Under the pieces are notes generated by a model. It saw only the letters and a program-made list of their open reading frames with translations. It was not told the DNA's origin and did not search any database. A stretch of 61,102 bases of DNA from Vicinamibacteria bacterium (lineage in GTDB: Bacteria > Acidobacteriota > Vicinamibacteria > Fen-336 > JAGNNV01), in contig JAIBCN010000120.1 of NCBI GenBank assembly GCA_019694155.1, forward strand, positions 1 to 61,102, written 5' to 3'. Position numbers and translations under genes: made by a program. Below are positions 52,455-61,102 of this stretch, piece after piece. The stretch's first letter is position 1; each line of letters starts with the position of its first letter.

Positions 52455-53104
52455 GCGCGATCCGCGTGCTTCTGGCCGACGACCACGTCCTCGTGCGGGC
52501 CGGAATCCGCGGCCTCATCCAGGGGCTTTCGGGCGTGACCGTCGTCGGCGAGGCGGGGGACGGCGCGGAGGCGACGCGCCTCGCCGAACAGCTCCGCCCC
52601 GACCTGGTGCTGCTCGATGTGGGCATGCCGCGCCTCAACGGCCTCGAGGTGGCCGGCCGTATCGCCGCCATCGACCCGGCGATACGAGTGGTGATCCTCT
52701 CCATGCACACCTCCGAGGAGTACGTCCTGCGCGCGCTGCGCGCCGGATGCGCGGGCTACCTCGTGAAAGGGTCCGCGGTCGCCGAGCTCGAACTCGCGCT
52801 GCGCGCGGTGGCGCGCGGCGAGACATATCTGAGCCCGGTGGTCTCGAAGCGCGTGGTGGAGGACTACGTGAGCCGCACGGGCGGCGCCGTCGATCCCCTG
52901 GACGCGCTGACGCCGCGCCAGCGCGAGATCCTGCAACTCGTCGCCGAGGGCTTCACCAGCAAGGATGTCGCCCATCGCCTCGGGCTGAGCCAGAAGACCG
53001 TGGACACGCACCGCGCCCAGATCATGGAACGACTGGGCGTCCACGACGTGGCGGGACTCGTTCGCTTCGCTCTCCGCGTCGGGCTCGTCGCGCCCGACGT
53101 CTAG
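52451..53104 (+). CDS. NarL/FixJ-family response regulator
   Basis: A 217-residue regulator: a receiver domain with D10-D11 and phosphoacceptor D56 in VLLDVGMP, then the lysine in LVKGS, and a LuxR-type helix-turn-helix (LTPRQREILQLVAEGFTSKDVAHRLGLSQKTVDTHRAQIMERLGVHD). It is coupled to the upstream kinase gene by an ATGA overlap. The candidate target is its own divergent promoter region, where a perfect palindrome lies. Confidence 0.93.
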   Translation: MSAIRVLLADDHVLVRAGIRGLIQGLSGVTVVGEAGDGAEATRLAEQLRPDLVLLDVGMPRLNGLEVAGRIAAIDPAIRVVILSMHTSEEYVLRALRAGCAGYLVKGSAVAELELALRAVARGETYLSPVVSKRVVEDYVSRTGGAVDPLDALTPRQREILQLVAEGFTSKDVAHRLGLSQKTVDTHRAQIMERLGVHDVAGLVRFALRVGLVAPDV

Positions 53105-53182
53105 AAGGCGCGCCGGGAGGGTCGAGATGCGAGGCACATCGCGTCCCTTCCACGCCTGGAGGCGGCGGGTACCGGCGTGCGC

Positions 53183-55804
53183 TCAGCTCCGGGCGGCGCG
53201 CGGCCGTCCGTAACGCCAGCCCCACCAGGCCACGAGGGCCACGTAGACGAGCACCACTCTCGTGGGCGTGGAGTACCAGGCACCGAGCTGGCCGGTCAGG
53301 GGATAGCCGCCGAGGACATTGACCGACACCAGCGAGAACACGAACGACACCACGCCGTAGCGCAGCAGGGCGTACATCTGAGGGGCAAAGAGAATGCTGT
53401 AGAGGACGAAGACGATCTGCCAGGGCGCCTGTCCCGACAAGGCCTCACGCGCGATGATCGCGATCACCGTCAGGACACCGGCAAGCCACAGCTTCTTGAC
53501 CACCTGCTCCATGCCCACGAGCAGCAGCAAAGTGGCGAGGCCGATGCCCACACCCTGCTGCAGCCGGGCCAGGAGAGGGACGAGGGCATCGGGGGTGCTG
53601 AGCACCGCGTCGACCGTGTAGGTGATCGGCATGTCGGGAGGAATCCCGAACAACCCCTGGAAGGACGTGGATCCAAAGAGCGCGAAGAGAGCGCCCGCGG
53701 CGGTGCCGATGACCGCGTGGCTCGCCACCAGGGGATCGCTCAGTCGGCCGGTCAGCAGGCGCGTCCACGAGATGAGCATCTCGGGATGGCGCCGCCGGAC
53801 GAACGGTTCGAGAGCCAGGTACAAGGTGGCGAAGAACGCAGCCTGGAGAAGGACCTCGGCGAACCCGGCGACCGCGAGCTGGAACTCCCGGGCGACATCG
53901 GAGAGGTGGTGCGCGCGCAGGGCCCAGGTCAAGGACCCGAGGATGATCGAGGCGATGGTGATGGTGATGGCGCCGCGCCGGTCTCCGCGGCCGGCGACGA
54001 GGTTCTTCCGGGCGAGAGCCACGCTCGCCACGATCATGGTCACGATCATGGCGATGCTCATGATCTGCCCAAGCCTCTGCTGCGCGTTGGGCTTGAAGGG
54101 CTCCATGCGCAGCGGCCGCTGCCAGTCGCCGATGATCTTGAACCACACGGGCCGGCCCCGGTAGGCCGCCGCTTCGATGCGCACCACGCGATCGGGCAGG
54201 CCGGCGTAAGCACCCGTCCACGCTTTTCGCTCGTCGAACCCGAACGCGGGCAGCCACTCGGGAACGGCCTCCTTGAACGCGGCCTTGTCGAGGGCCGCGT
54301 AGCCGAAGAGACTCGCGTAGTCCGCGGACGGGGCCGGCGCGCCCTGGGCTTCGTCGCGCTGGGGCGGCACTCGATAAAACTCCACGAGACGGCCGGACGT
54401 GCTGAGCCACACCCCTGCCATACCCGAGAGCACGATCGGGGGGTTGCTCGTGTAGACCTGTCCCGACGGGTCCGAGGTGAGCAGCGGCCGCGGGCTCTCC
54501 CGGTACCAGAACTGCAGCACCGGCGGCTCGTTTGTCGCGAGGTGATCCCACCGCGTCCTGGACTGGTCTCGCTTCGCGACGTCGAGAAGGTACTCGCCGT
54601 CATAGGCGTACCCGATGGCGCTGTCGGCGGCCTCGGTGGCGCCCTGGGTTCTGAGGATCTCCCGGGCCCGATCCTCGAGAACCGCGGGGGCTTTCTCCAT
54701 GGGCACCCGGCTGATGATCCCGCTCTCGATTCCGAGGAATACCAGGGCGAGGGTGGCGGCGACCGTGATGAAGGCCGCGCCGGCGACGAGCCCGGGGTGC
54801 GGCAGGCCCGTGCCCCCCGCCGCCGCCACCATCTCCGGCGAAGGCGTCTCGCCCGCCAGGAGCGCGGCGGTGAGCGGATCGGCGCCGGGCAGCGCGCCCG
54901 CAACGGCGAGCGCCGACGAGGGCCGGGCGAGCGGATCCTTGGCGAGACAGCGCAGGATCACTCTCTCGATCGCGGGATCGAGAGTGGCCACGAGGCGCGA
55001 AGGTTCGACGGGCGCTTCGTGCTCGTGTTTCTTCAACAGCTCGACGAAGGTTCTCCCTTCGAAGGCGCGCTTCCCCGTGAAGATCTCGTAGAGCACGAGG
55101 CCGAGGGAGTAGACGTCGCTGCGGGGCGTGACTTCGCGCCCGCTCAGCTGTTCGGGGGACATGTAGGCCGGCGTGCCCGAACGGACATCGGCCTGCGCAA
55201 TCTCTTCCGCGATTCCAGCGAGGCCGAAGTCGGTGATGCGCACCTTGCCCCGGCCGTCGATCATGATGTTCTCGGGTTTGAGGTCGCGGTGGAGCACCCC
55301 CCGGTCGTGGGCGGCGGCGAGCCCCGCGCAGAGCTGTCGCGCGATGTCGAGCCCCTTGTCCTCGGGAAGCCTCCCAATGCGCCGAAGGAGCGAGGCGAGG
55401 TCGTCGCCATCGACGAATTCCATGGCGAGGTAGTGAAGGCCGCCCACTTCGCCGATGTCGTACATGCGGCAAACGTTCGGATGGGAGACCTGGCGCGCGA
55501 CCCGCACCTCGTTGTAGAAGCGATCCAGCCGGTCGGAATGCTGCGCGAACGCGTCGGGCAGGAACTTGAGAGCCACCGGCTGGCCGAGGCGCAGGTCGTC
55601 GGCGCGATAGACCTCGCCCATGCCGCCCTTCCCGAGAAGGCCCACGATGCGGAAGCGGTCGGCGACCATCTCGCCGGAAGCGAAACGGCCGTCGCTCGGA
55701 TGGCTGCCCGTACGCGTGCGCGAGGCCGGGCGGTGGGGCGAAGACGCGGACGGGGGCTCGGGCCGGGTGCCCGTCTTCAACGAATCCTCGTCCTCCTGAG
55801 CCAC
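53183..55804 (-). CDS. Transmembrane Ser/Thr protein kinase with large membrane C-terminus
   Basis: An 873-residue protein. The Hanks-type kinase domain (about 50-310) has the glycine loop GKGGMGEVYR, the ATP lysine in VALKFLP, HRDLKPENIM and the DFG. A membrane segment follows near residue 345, then a soluble region of about 200 residues (with YDGEYLLDVAKRD, LQFWYRESPRPLL). The last ~290 residues have seven or more hydrophobic stretches. The C-terminal half is not a domain I recognise, though such kinase fusions occur in Acidobacteria. The GTG at 55804 gives the full family start. Confidence 0.87.
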   Translation of the reverse strand: MAQEDEDSLKTGTRPEPPSASSPHRPASRTRTGSHPSDGRFASGEMVADRFRIVGLLGKGGMGEVYRADDLRLGQPVALKFLPDAFAQHSDRLDRFYNEVRVARQVSHPNVCRMYDIGEVGGLHYLAMEFVDGDDLASLLRRIGRLPEDKGLDIARQLCAGLAAAHDRGVLHRDLKPENIMIDGRGKVRITDFGLAGIAEEIAQADVRSGTPAYMSPEQLSGREVTPRSDVYSLGLVLYEIFTGKRAFEGRTFVELLKKHEHEAPVEPSRLVATLDPAIERVILRCLAKDPLARPSSALAVAGALPGADPLTAALLAGETPSPEMVAAAGGTGLPHPGLVAGAAFITVAATLALVFLGIESGIISRVPMEKAPAVLEDRAREILRTQGATEAADSAIGYAYDGEYLLDVAKRDQSRTRWDHLATNEPPVLQFWYRESPRPLLTSDPSGQVYTSNPPIVLSGMAGVWLSTSGRLVEFYRVPPQRDEAQGAPAPSADYASLFGYAALDKAAFKEAVPEWLPAFGFDERKAWTGAYAGLPDRVVRIEAAAYRGRPVWFKIIGDWQRPLRMEPFKPNAQQRLGQIMSIAMIVTMIVASVALARKNLVAGRGDRRGAITITIASIILGSLTWALRAHHLSDVAREFQLAVAGFAEVLLQAAFFATLYLALEPFVRRRHPEMLISWTRLLTGRLSDPLVASHAVIGTAAGALFALFGSTSFQGLFGIPPDMPITYTVDAVLSTPDALVPLLARLQQGVGIGLATLLLLVGMEQVVKKLWLAGVLTVIAIIAREALSGQAPWQIVFVLYSILFAPQMYALLRYGVVSFVFSLVSVNVLGGYPLTGQLGAWYSTPTRVVLVYVALVAWWGWRYGRPRAARS

Positions 55805-55871
55805 GAGAGAACTCTATACGGTGACATCGCCTCCGCGCCCGGCATCACGCCCCATCTATGCTTCAGGCGCG

Positions 55872-57806
55872 ATGATCGAGCGGCGGCCTCACCGATCCCT
55901 GGCCCTGATCGCGGCCGCGTTCCTCGCCCTCGCCATCCGGGGCCTGGCGCCCGTCGCAGCCTGGGGCGGCTGGACGAGCCTGCTGGCGCTCGAACTCTTC
56001 GCTCTTCTGGCCTGTCTCGGCGCAGCCTGGCGGCGCCGGCGCGAAGGGACGGGAGCGGCGAGGCGCGACCCGATGGTGTTTCTCCTGCTCGCCCACTTCC
56101 CGATCTGGACGCTCTCCTACTTCGCCCTCGGCGCGAATCACGGCGTCGACGCCATCAACCACATCGAGTACGTGAGAAGCGCCGTCTTCGATCACGACCT
56201 CGATGTCTCGAACGACGACGCCATCCTGGGAGGCGCGCCTGGAGAGCATCCGGAGACGGATCCTACGCAGATCAACATGCATGGGATCGGGCCCGCCTTC
56301 CTGTGGGCGCCCCTCTATCTCACCGCCCACGCGTTCTGCGGCGTGATCGGCCAGGCCTGCAACGGCGCGTCACGGCCCTATCTCGCTGCCTGCACGCTCA
56401 CCAGCATGTTCGTGAGCAGCCTGGGCCTCGTCTTCGCCTATCGGCTCGCCCTGCGCTTCGCCTCGCGGGGCGCCGCCTTCCTCGGCGTTTTGGGCATCGC
56501 CTGGGGCACGTTCCTCTTCTGGTACCTCACGAGCGAGCCCACGATGTCGCACAATGTCTCCTTCGCCTCGGCGGCGCTCACCTTCCTGCTCATCCAGCGC
56601 GGGCCGCGAGGACCGCTCGGCTGGTTCGTCGTGGGGCTCAGCATCGGCTTCTCCTCCTGCGTCCGTTTCGCGAACGCTCTGCTCGGCGTGGCCGCGCTGC
56701 CCGCGCTCGGCTGGCGGCGCGAGGGGCAGGGCCTCGCGCCATGGCGGAATCTCGCCGCCCTCGGCCTCGGCGCCTTCGTCGCCTTCCTGCCGCAGATGCT
56801 CGCCTGGCGGGCCATCTTCGGCTCGTTTCTGCTCGTGCCCAACGGCCCCGGCTTCCTCGACCATCCGCCGGCCCTGCTGGGCGTCTTGTTCTCGGCGCGC
56901 GGCGGCCTTTTCACCTGGTCGCCTCTGCTCTACCTCGCTCTTCCGGGGTTGCTCGCCTTCCGGCGGCTCGGCTTCCGCACATGCGTCGGATTCTGGGGCG
57001 TCATCATCCTCCTCTATGTGACGAATGCCCGCGTGCCCGATTGGTGGGGCGGATCGAGCTTCGGCAACCGGCGCTTCTGCACGATCCTCGCGCCCATGGC
57101 GGTGGGTATGGCGATCGCCATCGATGCTCTTTCGCGCTTCGTGCGACGCCACCCCCTGGCCGCGCCGGGCGCATTGATCGCGATGATGAGCGGGTGGAAC
57201 GTGCTTCTCGCGGGCGGGCATCGCGACTGGGCCTGGGAATGGGGAGAACCCGCGAGCTTCCCGCAGATGACCCGCGTGGTCGTGGACCGGATCGCGCGGA
57301 GCATCGGATCGCCCTTCTCGCTTCCCGGCGCCGTGATCGAGTCGTGGAGTTCTGGGCGGAGAATCGCCGACTATGACGCGGCGCTCTTCCGCCGGCCCTA
57401 CTCCACCTTCGTCCTTCGGTTTGGCGACGGAGACCTTCCCTTCCTCGGAGACGGCTTCTCCCTTCCCCAGGGAACGGGTGACGGCCTTCATCGAAGCACC
57501 CGCGACGGGACTGTCGTGGTGCCCCTGCAGAAAGCGGCGGCCTACACCCTGGGGCTGCGTCTTCGGGGACGCGAGGACCACGTGCTCCGGGTCGAGATCA
57601 ACGGCGCCGCGACCCTCGCCTGTCCGCTCGAACGCGAGCTCAAGGATTGTGAGGTCGACGTCTCCGAATCGTGGCTGAGGGCCGGGGACAACGTCATTCG
57701 CCTTCGAGCCGACCCGGGTGGTTCACCTCTCCCAAGCGATGTGCAACTCCACGCCTTCTGGTTGAAGCCGCGGCGGGGCGCGGAAGCACCCGCGGACGCG
57801 AGATAG
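55872..57806 (+). CDS. GT-C-like polytopic membrane protein
   Basis: A 644-residue protein with about eleven hydrophobic helices up to about 440 and a C-terminal soluble region with a beta-sandwich-like pattern. Acidic residues in the first periplasmic loop (HGVDAINHIEYVRSAVFDHDLDVSNDD) and a DWWGGSSFGNRR loop suggest a GT-C glycosyltransferase or mannosyltransferase (GT39/GT83-like), though no family is firmly recognised. The ATG at 55872 is chosen; an in-frame start 51 bases upstream exists. It is divergent from the kinase gene. Confidence 0.65.
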   Translation: MIERRPHRSLALIAAAFLALAIRGLAPVAAWGGWTSLLALELFALLACLGAAWRRRREGTGAARRDPMVFLLLAHFPIWTLSYFALGANHGVDAINHIEYVRSAVFDHDLDVSNDDAILGGAPGEHPETDPTQINMHGIGPAFLWAPLYLTAHAFCGVIGQACNGASRPYLAACTLTSMFVSSLGLVFAYRLALRFASRGAAFLGVLGIAWGTFLFWYLTSEPTMSHNVSFASAALTFLLIQRGPRGPLGWFVVGLSIGFSSCVRFANALLGVAALPALGWRREGQGLAPWRNLAALGLGAFVAFLPQMLAWRAIFGSFLLVPNGPGFLDHPPALLGVLFSARGGLFTWSPLLYLALPGLLAFRRLGFRTCVGFWGVIILLYVTNARVPDWWGGSSFGNRRFCTILAPMAVGMAIAIDALSRFVRRHPLAAPGALIAMMSGWNVLLAGGHRDWAWEWGEPASFPQMTRVVVDRIARSIGSPFSLPGAVIESWSSGRRIADYDAALFRRPYSTFVLRFGDGDLPFLGDGFSLPQGTGDGLHRSTRDGTVVVPLQKAAAYTLGLRLRGREDHVLRVEINGAATLACPLERELKDCEVDVSESWLRAGDNVIRLRADPGGSPLPSDVQLHAFWLKPRRGAEAPADAR

Positions 57807-57833
57807 CCGCCGGGCCTGAAGGCCCGTCCGTGA

Positions 57834-58661
57834 CTAGCGCGCGGGGACCTGCTGCCAGGATCCGTACATCGGATTCGGCAGGACGAAGTAGCGCCGCCCG
57901 AACGCGTCGTAGGCCGAATCGGGCTCGTCCCGAAGCGACTGCTTGAGGGCCGGGAAGTCGAGAATGTTGTCTCCCACGAAAGCGAGGACCTCGCGCGCCT
58001 TGTTATCGCCGAAGGCGGCGCCGCTGGCCGCGGCTTCGAAACGGGGATTCTTGTCGCCCGTATTCGCGCCCGTGGTGGCGCGGCAGAGGATCACATCGAA
58101 AGGAAGGCCGTGGGCGCGGAAGTTCTCGCGCGTGTCTTCGCACAGGGGCTCGAAGCGGTTGGTGACGATCGCGATGCGTCCACCCAGTTCCTTCACCCGG
58201 TCAAGGAAGGCCTTGGCGCCGGGAACAGGGATCGCGGAGCGCTGACGGACGAAAGCGGCCCACAGCTCCTCACTAAAGGGCGCCACACCTTTCGCGAGAT
58301 CGCGCTGGAAGACGGAATTGTCGAGCACAGTCTCGTCCGCGTCGAGCACCACGGCCCAGCTGTCGCGTGCCCTGCCCTTCGCCGCGGCGCTGACCGCGTC
58401 CGCCGCCGCCCGGTAGGTGGAGATGGTGATGGCGCGATACTCGGCGGCGGTGCGAAGCCACTTGACGCCGTCACCGAGTCCGGCGCCCGCGGGCCGCGGC
58501 GGACGCGGCGCCTCTGCCGCCGGGGGCGCCGCCGGAGCCGGAGCGGCCGCGGGTGGGGCCGCGGCGGGAGCCTTGGGAGCCTGGGGCGCCTTGTGATCGG
58601 CGCAAGCCGCCGCGAGCAGCGTCAGGAGAGCGAAAGCAATGCGGGAGGAGGATCGCTTCAT
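57834..58661 (-). CDS. HAD acid phosphatase lipoprotein (e(P4)-like)
   Basis: A 275-residue protein of the class C acid phosphatase/5'-nucleotidase e(P4) family. A signal peptide ends in the lipobox LAAAC, followed by an Ala/Pro-rich spacer of about 40 residues. The HAD motifs are VVLDADETVLDNS (catalytic DxD, about 103-115), IVTNR, and VGDNILDF. As an outer-membrane lipoprotein it would release phosphate from nucleotides or phosphoesters. Its 3' end lies 27 bases from the converging membrane-protein gene. Confidence 0.85.
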   Translation of the reverse strand: MKRSSSRIAFALLTLLAAACADHKAPQAPKAPAAAPPAAAPAPAAPPAAEAPRPPRPAGAGLGDGVKWLRTAAEYRAITISTYRAAADAVSAAAKGRARDSWAVVLDADETVLDNSVFQRDLAKGVAPFSEELWAAFVRQRSAIPVPGAKAFLDRVKELGGRIAIVTNRFEPLCEDTRENFRAHGLPFDVILCRATTGANTGDKNPRFEAAASGAAFGDNKAREVLAFVGDNILDFPALKQSLRDEPDSAYDAFGRRYFVLPNPMYGSWQQVPAR

Positions 58662-58825
58662 CCCCCTATTCTGGCCTCCGGGGGCCGGCTTCGTCCATCG
58701 TCAGACTGGGCAGGGCTCTTGTCGAAAGCCCTTGTCGCGTTGCCTCCGGGAATCGAACGGAGATTTAATAGGAGCGGCGGGTAACCTCGGGGCGGCGGCG
58801 GCGTCTCAGACCAGAGGAGGCTCTG

Positions 58826-61102
58826 ATGTTCGACGATCTTCGCGTGGCCTGCCGGGGCCTCATCAAACGGCCCGGCTTCACTTCCCTCGCCCTTCTGACC
58901 CTGGCCCTGGGCATCGGCGCGAGCGGGGCGGTCTTCAGCCTGCTCGATGCTCTCTACTTCCGACCGCTGCCTCTGCGGGAGCCGGACCGGCTCGCCCGAA
59001 TCACCCGCCCCTCGCCGAAGACGGTTTACGGACTCCTCTCCTATCCGGAATTCCGGGAGCTGTCCGCCTCGTCCCCGGCGTTCTCGAACGTGGTGGCGAT
59101 CGGAGGCCGGGGAGTCACCCTCCACGAGCAGGGCGAAACGAGCATGTTGCTCGTGAAGTACGTGTCGCCGGAGTTCTTCGACACCGTCGGGATCCCCATG
59201 AGCCGGGGCCGCGGGCTCCGGGCGGGCGACGAGCGGTCGGAGACGCCGCTCGTGGTCATCAACCATCAGCTCTGGCAGACGCGTCTGGCCGGACGCCCCG
59301 ACGTGGTGGGCCGTACCATCCGGCTGAACGACGCTTTCTTCACGGTGGTCGGTGTGACCTCACGGGACTTCGTCGGCCTCGACCGCGTGGTGCGAAGCGA
59401 TGTCTTCATCCTGGCCGAGCATGCGCGCTTCGCGGTGAAGGGCCTTGGCAATGAGCTGGTCGACCGGTCTTCGAGGTGGTTCGAGGTCTACGCGCGCCTC
59501 GCGCCCGGCGCCTCCCTGGAGCAGGCGCGGGCCCATCTCGACGCGTTGTCCGCCCGCTGGGCCGCCGACAACGCGAGCGACTACGCGGGGGCGGGTCTGC
59601 GCGTGGCGGCGTTCAACGACGAGTATCGGGGCGGCGTCGCCCAGGGCGCGGTGTTCCTGGGTCTCGTGGTCCTCGTGCTCCTCGTGGCCTGCGCCAACGC
59701 GGCCAATCTCACTCTCGCCCGTAACGAGGGCCGGCGGCGCGAGCTCGCGGTGCGGGTAGCCCTCGGCGCCTCGCGCGGGCAGATGGCGCGTCAACTGTTC
59801 GCGGAGAGCCTGCTCCTCTCGACCGGAGGGGTGATCGCGGGCCTCGCCCTCGCCCGCGGCCTGATGGGTCTCCTGGCCGCCCTGGCCTCGCCGGGATCGG
59901 ACGCCTACGTGGTCGACGCGCGTTTTGACGCGCGCCTCGTGGCCTTCACCGGCCTGCTGATGGCGATATCGACGGCGCTTGTCGCCATCGTCCCCGCCTG
60001 GCGGCACAGCCGGCCGGACCTCGTGCCGGACCTCAAACAGGGACAGGCGACCAGAACGACGGGCTGGACCGCTCGGGAGTGGATCGTGGTCTCCCAGATG
60101 GCGGCCACCGTCGTGGTTCTCATCGCCGCCGGGCTTCTCTCGAGAAGCCTCCTCCACAGCGCGCGCATCGACGCCGGTTTCGACCCTGCGAAGAACGTGG
60201 CGACCTTCTACGCGGTGCCCGCTCTCCGAGGCTATGACGATGCCGCGAGCGCCCGCTTCTTCGAAGGGGCGCGCCGCCGTGCGCTCTCCCTCCCGGGCGT
60301 CACGCGCGCGAGCTATGCCATCCGCCTCCCCGCCCAGGCGAACGAGTCCGGATGGGCGGCCGACTTCTTCATCCCCGGCGTGGCGCCGCCTCCGGGCGAA
60401 GACGCGTTCCAGATCCGCTACGGCATCGTGGGCCCCGACTACTTCGAAACCATTGGCGCGCGCCTCATCAAGGGTCGGGGCGTGCGCGAGACGGATGGCC
60501 CGGAGAGTCCGCGGGTGGCGATCGTGAATCGCACCTTCGCGGAGAGGATGTGGCCGGGAGAAGACCCCATCGGAAAGCGCGTGGTGATGGGCCGGAAGCA
60601 GCGGATCGAACGCGAGGTCGTGGGAGTGGCCGAGAACGGGCGCATCGCCGATCTGAGCGAATCACCCGAGCCTTATGCCTTCGTCCCCTTCGCCCAGATG
60701 CCGCAGGGTTTCGCCCTGCTGCTCGTCGAGACCTCGGGCCGGGCGGAGTCGCTGTTCGGGCCCGTGCGCGGCGCTATCAGGGAGATGGACGCGGAGATGG
60801 CGGTACTGGAAACGAGCACGCTCGCCGACCATCGCGCAAGCGTTCTCTTCGAGCAGAGCCGCGACGCGAAGATCGGAGCGGGTGTCGGCCTGCTCGGACT
60901 TCTCCTCGGCATGGTGGGCCTGTACGGCGTGATTTCCCTGGTCGCGGTCGCGCGCACGAAGGAGATCGGCGTGCGCATGGCGCTCGGCGCGCGGCGATCC
61001 GACGTGCTGGCCCTGGTGCTCGGACGCGGCGTCCGGCTCGCGGCGACGGGCGCGCTGCTGGGCGCGCTCGCGGGGCTTGCCGCGGCGCGCGTGCTGGCGA
61101 GC
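58826..61102 (+). CDS. ADOP-family ABC permease, cut by window end
   Basis: 759 codons are visible and the frame stays open to the last base, so the 3' end is missing. The N-terminus is the acidobacterial permease type without the long N-terminal helical region (MFDDLRVACRGLIKRPGFTSLALLTLALGIGAS). MacB-like periplasmic domains and FtsX helices (VLLVACANAANLTLARNEGRRRELAVRVALGASRGQM) follow in two copies, and the last visible part is KEIGVRMALGARRSDVLAL. GAGGAGG ends five bases before the ATG. No PadR gene is adjacent, unlike the copy near 12 kb. Confidence 0.9.
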   Translation, partial: MFDDLRVACRGLIKRPGFTSLALLTLALGIGASGAVFSLLDALYFRPLPLREPDRLARITRPSPKTVYGLLSYPEFRELSASSPAFSNVVAIGGRGVTLHEQGETSMLLVKYVSPEFFDTVGIPMSRGRGLRAGDERSETPLVVINHQLWQTRLAGRPDVVGRTIRLNDAFFTVVGVTSRDFVGLDRVVRSDVFILAEHARFAVKGLGNELVDRSSRWFEVYARLAPGASLEQARAHLDALSARWAADNASDYAGAGLRVAAFNDEYRGGVAQGAVFLGLVVLVLLVACANAANLTLARNEGRRRELAVRVALGASRGQMARQLFAESLLLSTGGVIAGLALARGLMGLLAALASPGSDAYVVDARFDARLVAFTGLLMAISTALVAIVPAWRHSRPDLVPDLKQGQATRTTGWTAREWIVVSQMAATVVVLIAAGLLSRSLLHSARIDAGFDPAKNVATFYAVPALRGYDDAASARFFEGARRRALSLPGVTRASYAIRLPAQANESGWAADFFIPGVAPPPGEDAFQIRYGIVGPDYFETIGARLIKGRGVRETDGPESPRVAIVNRTFAERMWPGEDPIGKRVVMGRKQRIEREVVGVAENGRIADLSESPEPYAFVPFAQMPQGFALLLVETSGRAESLFGPVRGAIREMDAEMAVLETSTLADHRASVLFEQSRDAKIGAGVGLLGLLLGMVGLYGVISLVAVARTKEIGVRMALGARRSDVLALVLGRGVRLAATGALLGALAGLAAARVLAS

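Noticed and set aside
1..61102. CRISPR arrays, tRNA or rRNA genes, insertion sequences or phage genes
   Set aside because: No repeats of the right length and spacing, no RNA-gene signatures and no transposase or integrase coding regions were seen on either strand.

Overview
The window is GC-rich, almost entirely coding DNA from a bacterium. Several gene types point to Acidobacteriota or a close relative: two duplicated orphan MacB/FtsX-type permeases (one paired with a PadR regulator), a VWA protein of the acidobacterial VWFA-related type, a TonB-dependent receptor with an N-terminal carboxypeptidase-regulatory domain, and a duplicated multiheme cytochrome of the reaction-centre type. This placement is inferred from gene content only. 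I saw no rRNA, tRNA, CRISPR array, insertion sequence or phage gene.

Layout. 1-8.3 kb: end of a small membrane protein, a periplasmic glycerophosphodiester phosphodiesterase followed by a GlpT-type transporter, a TonB-dependent receptor, and a Na+/solute symporter. 8.3-14.3 kb: a 2OG-Fe(II) amino-acid hydroxylase-like enzyme, a CBS-domain protein, PadR plus ADOP permease, a luciferase-like monooxygenase, and a protein that aligns with E. coli SeqA over nearly its whole length. 14.3-33.4 kb: a dense glycosylation locus. 33.3-37.5 kb: a lipoprotein and a large secreted Ig-like protein rich in N-X-S/T sequons. 37.6-45.4 kb: a VOC protein with a histone-like tail, amino-acid permease plus aminotransferase, a zinc-ribbon membrane protein, a tetraheme cytochrome, an alpha/beta hydrolase lacking its serine, the VWA protein and phosphofructokinase. 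45.4-53.1 kb: two signalling pairs. 53.2-61.1 kb: a membrane Ser/Thr kinase, a GT-C-like membrane protein, an acid phosphatase lipoprotein, and a second ADOP permease cut by the window end.

The centrepiece is the 14.3-33.4 kb locus. It encodes a WecA/TagO-type phosphoglycosyltransferase, three glycosyltransferases that by motif resemble the eukaryotic dolichol-pathway mannosyltransferases ALG1, ALG2 and ALG11, a PglK-type ABC flippase, and an STT3/AglB-type oligosaccharyltransferase with its catalytic acidic residues and WWDYG motif. Around them lie a GT18 (MGAT5-like) and a GT61 (EOGT-like) enzyme, two GT25 enzymes, several GT2-like enzymes and a methyltransferase. Together they can be read as a complete lipid-linked-oligosaccharide and protein N-glycosylation pathway: start on polyprenyl phosphate, cytoplasmic chain extension by ALG-like enzymes, flipping, then transfer to asparagine by STT3. 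The genes are interleaved on both strands with 1-4 nt start/stop overlaps and short convergent overlaps, so the locus looks like one densely packed functional unit. The sequon-rich Ig protein just downstream is a plausible substrate. Sugar identities, acceptor rules and function are inferred from family membership and not shown by the sequence.
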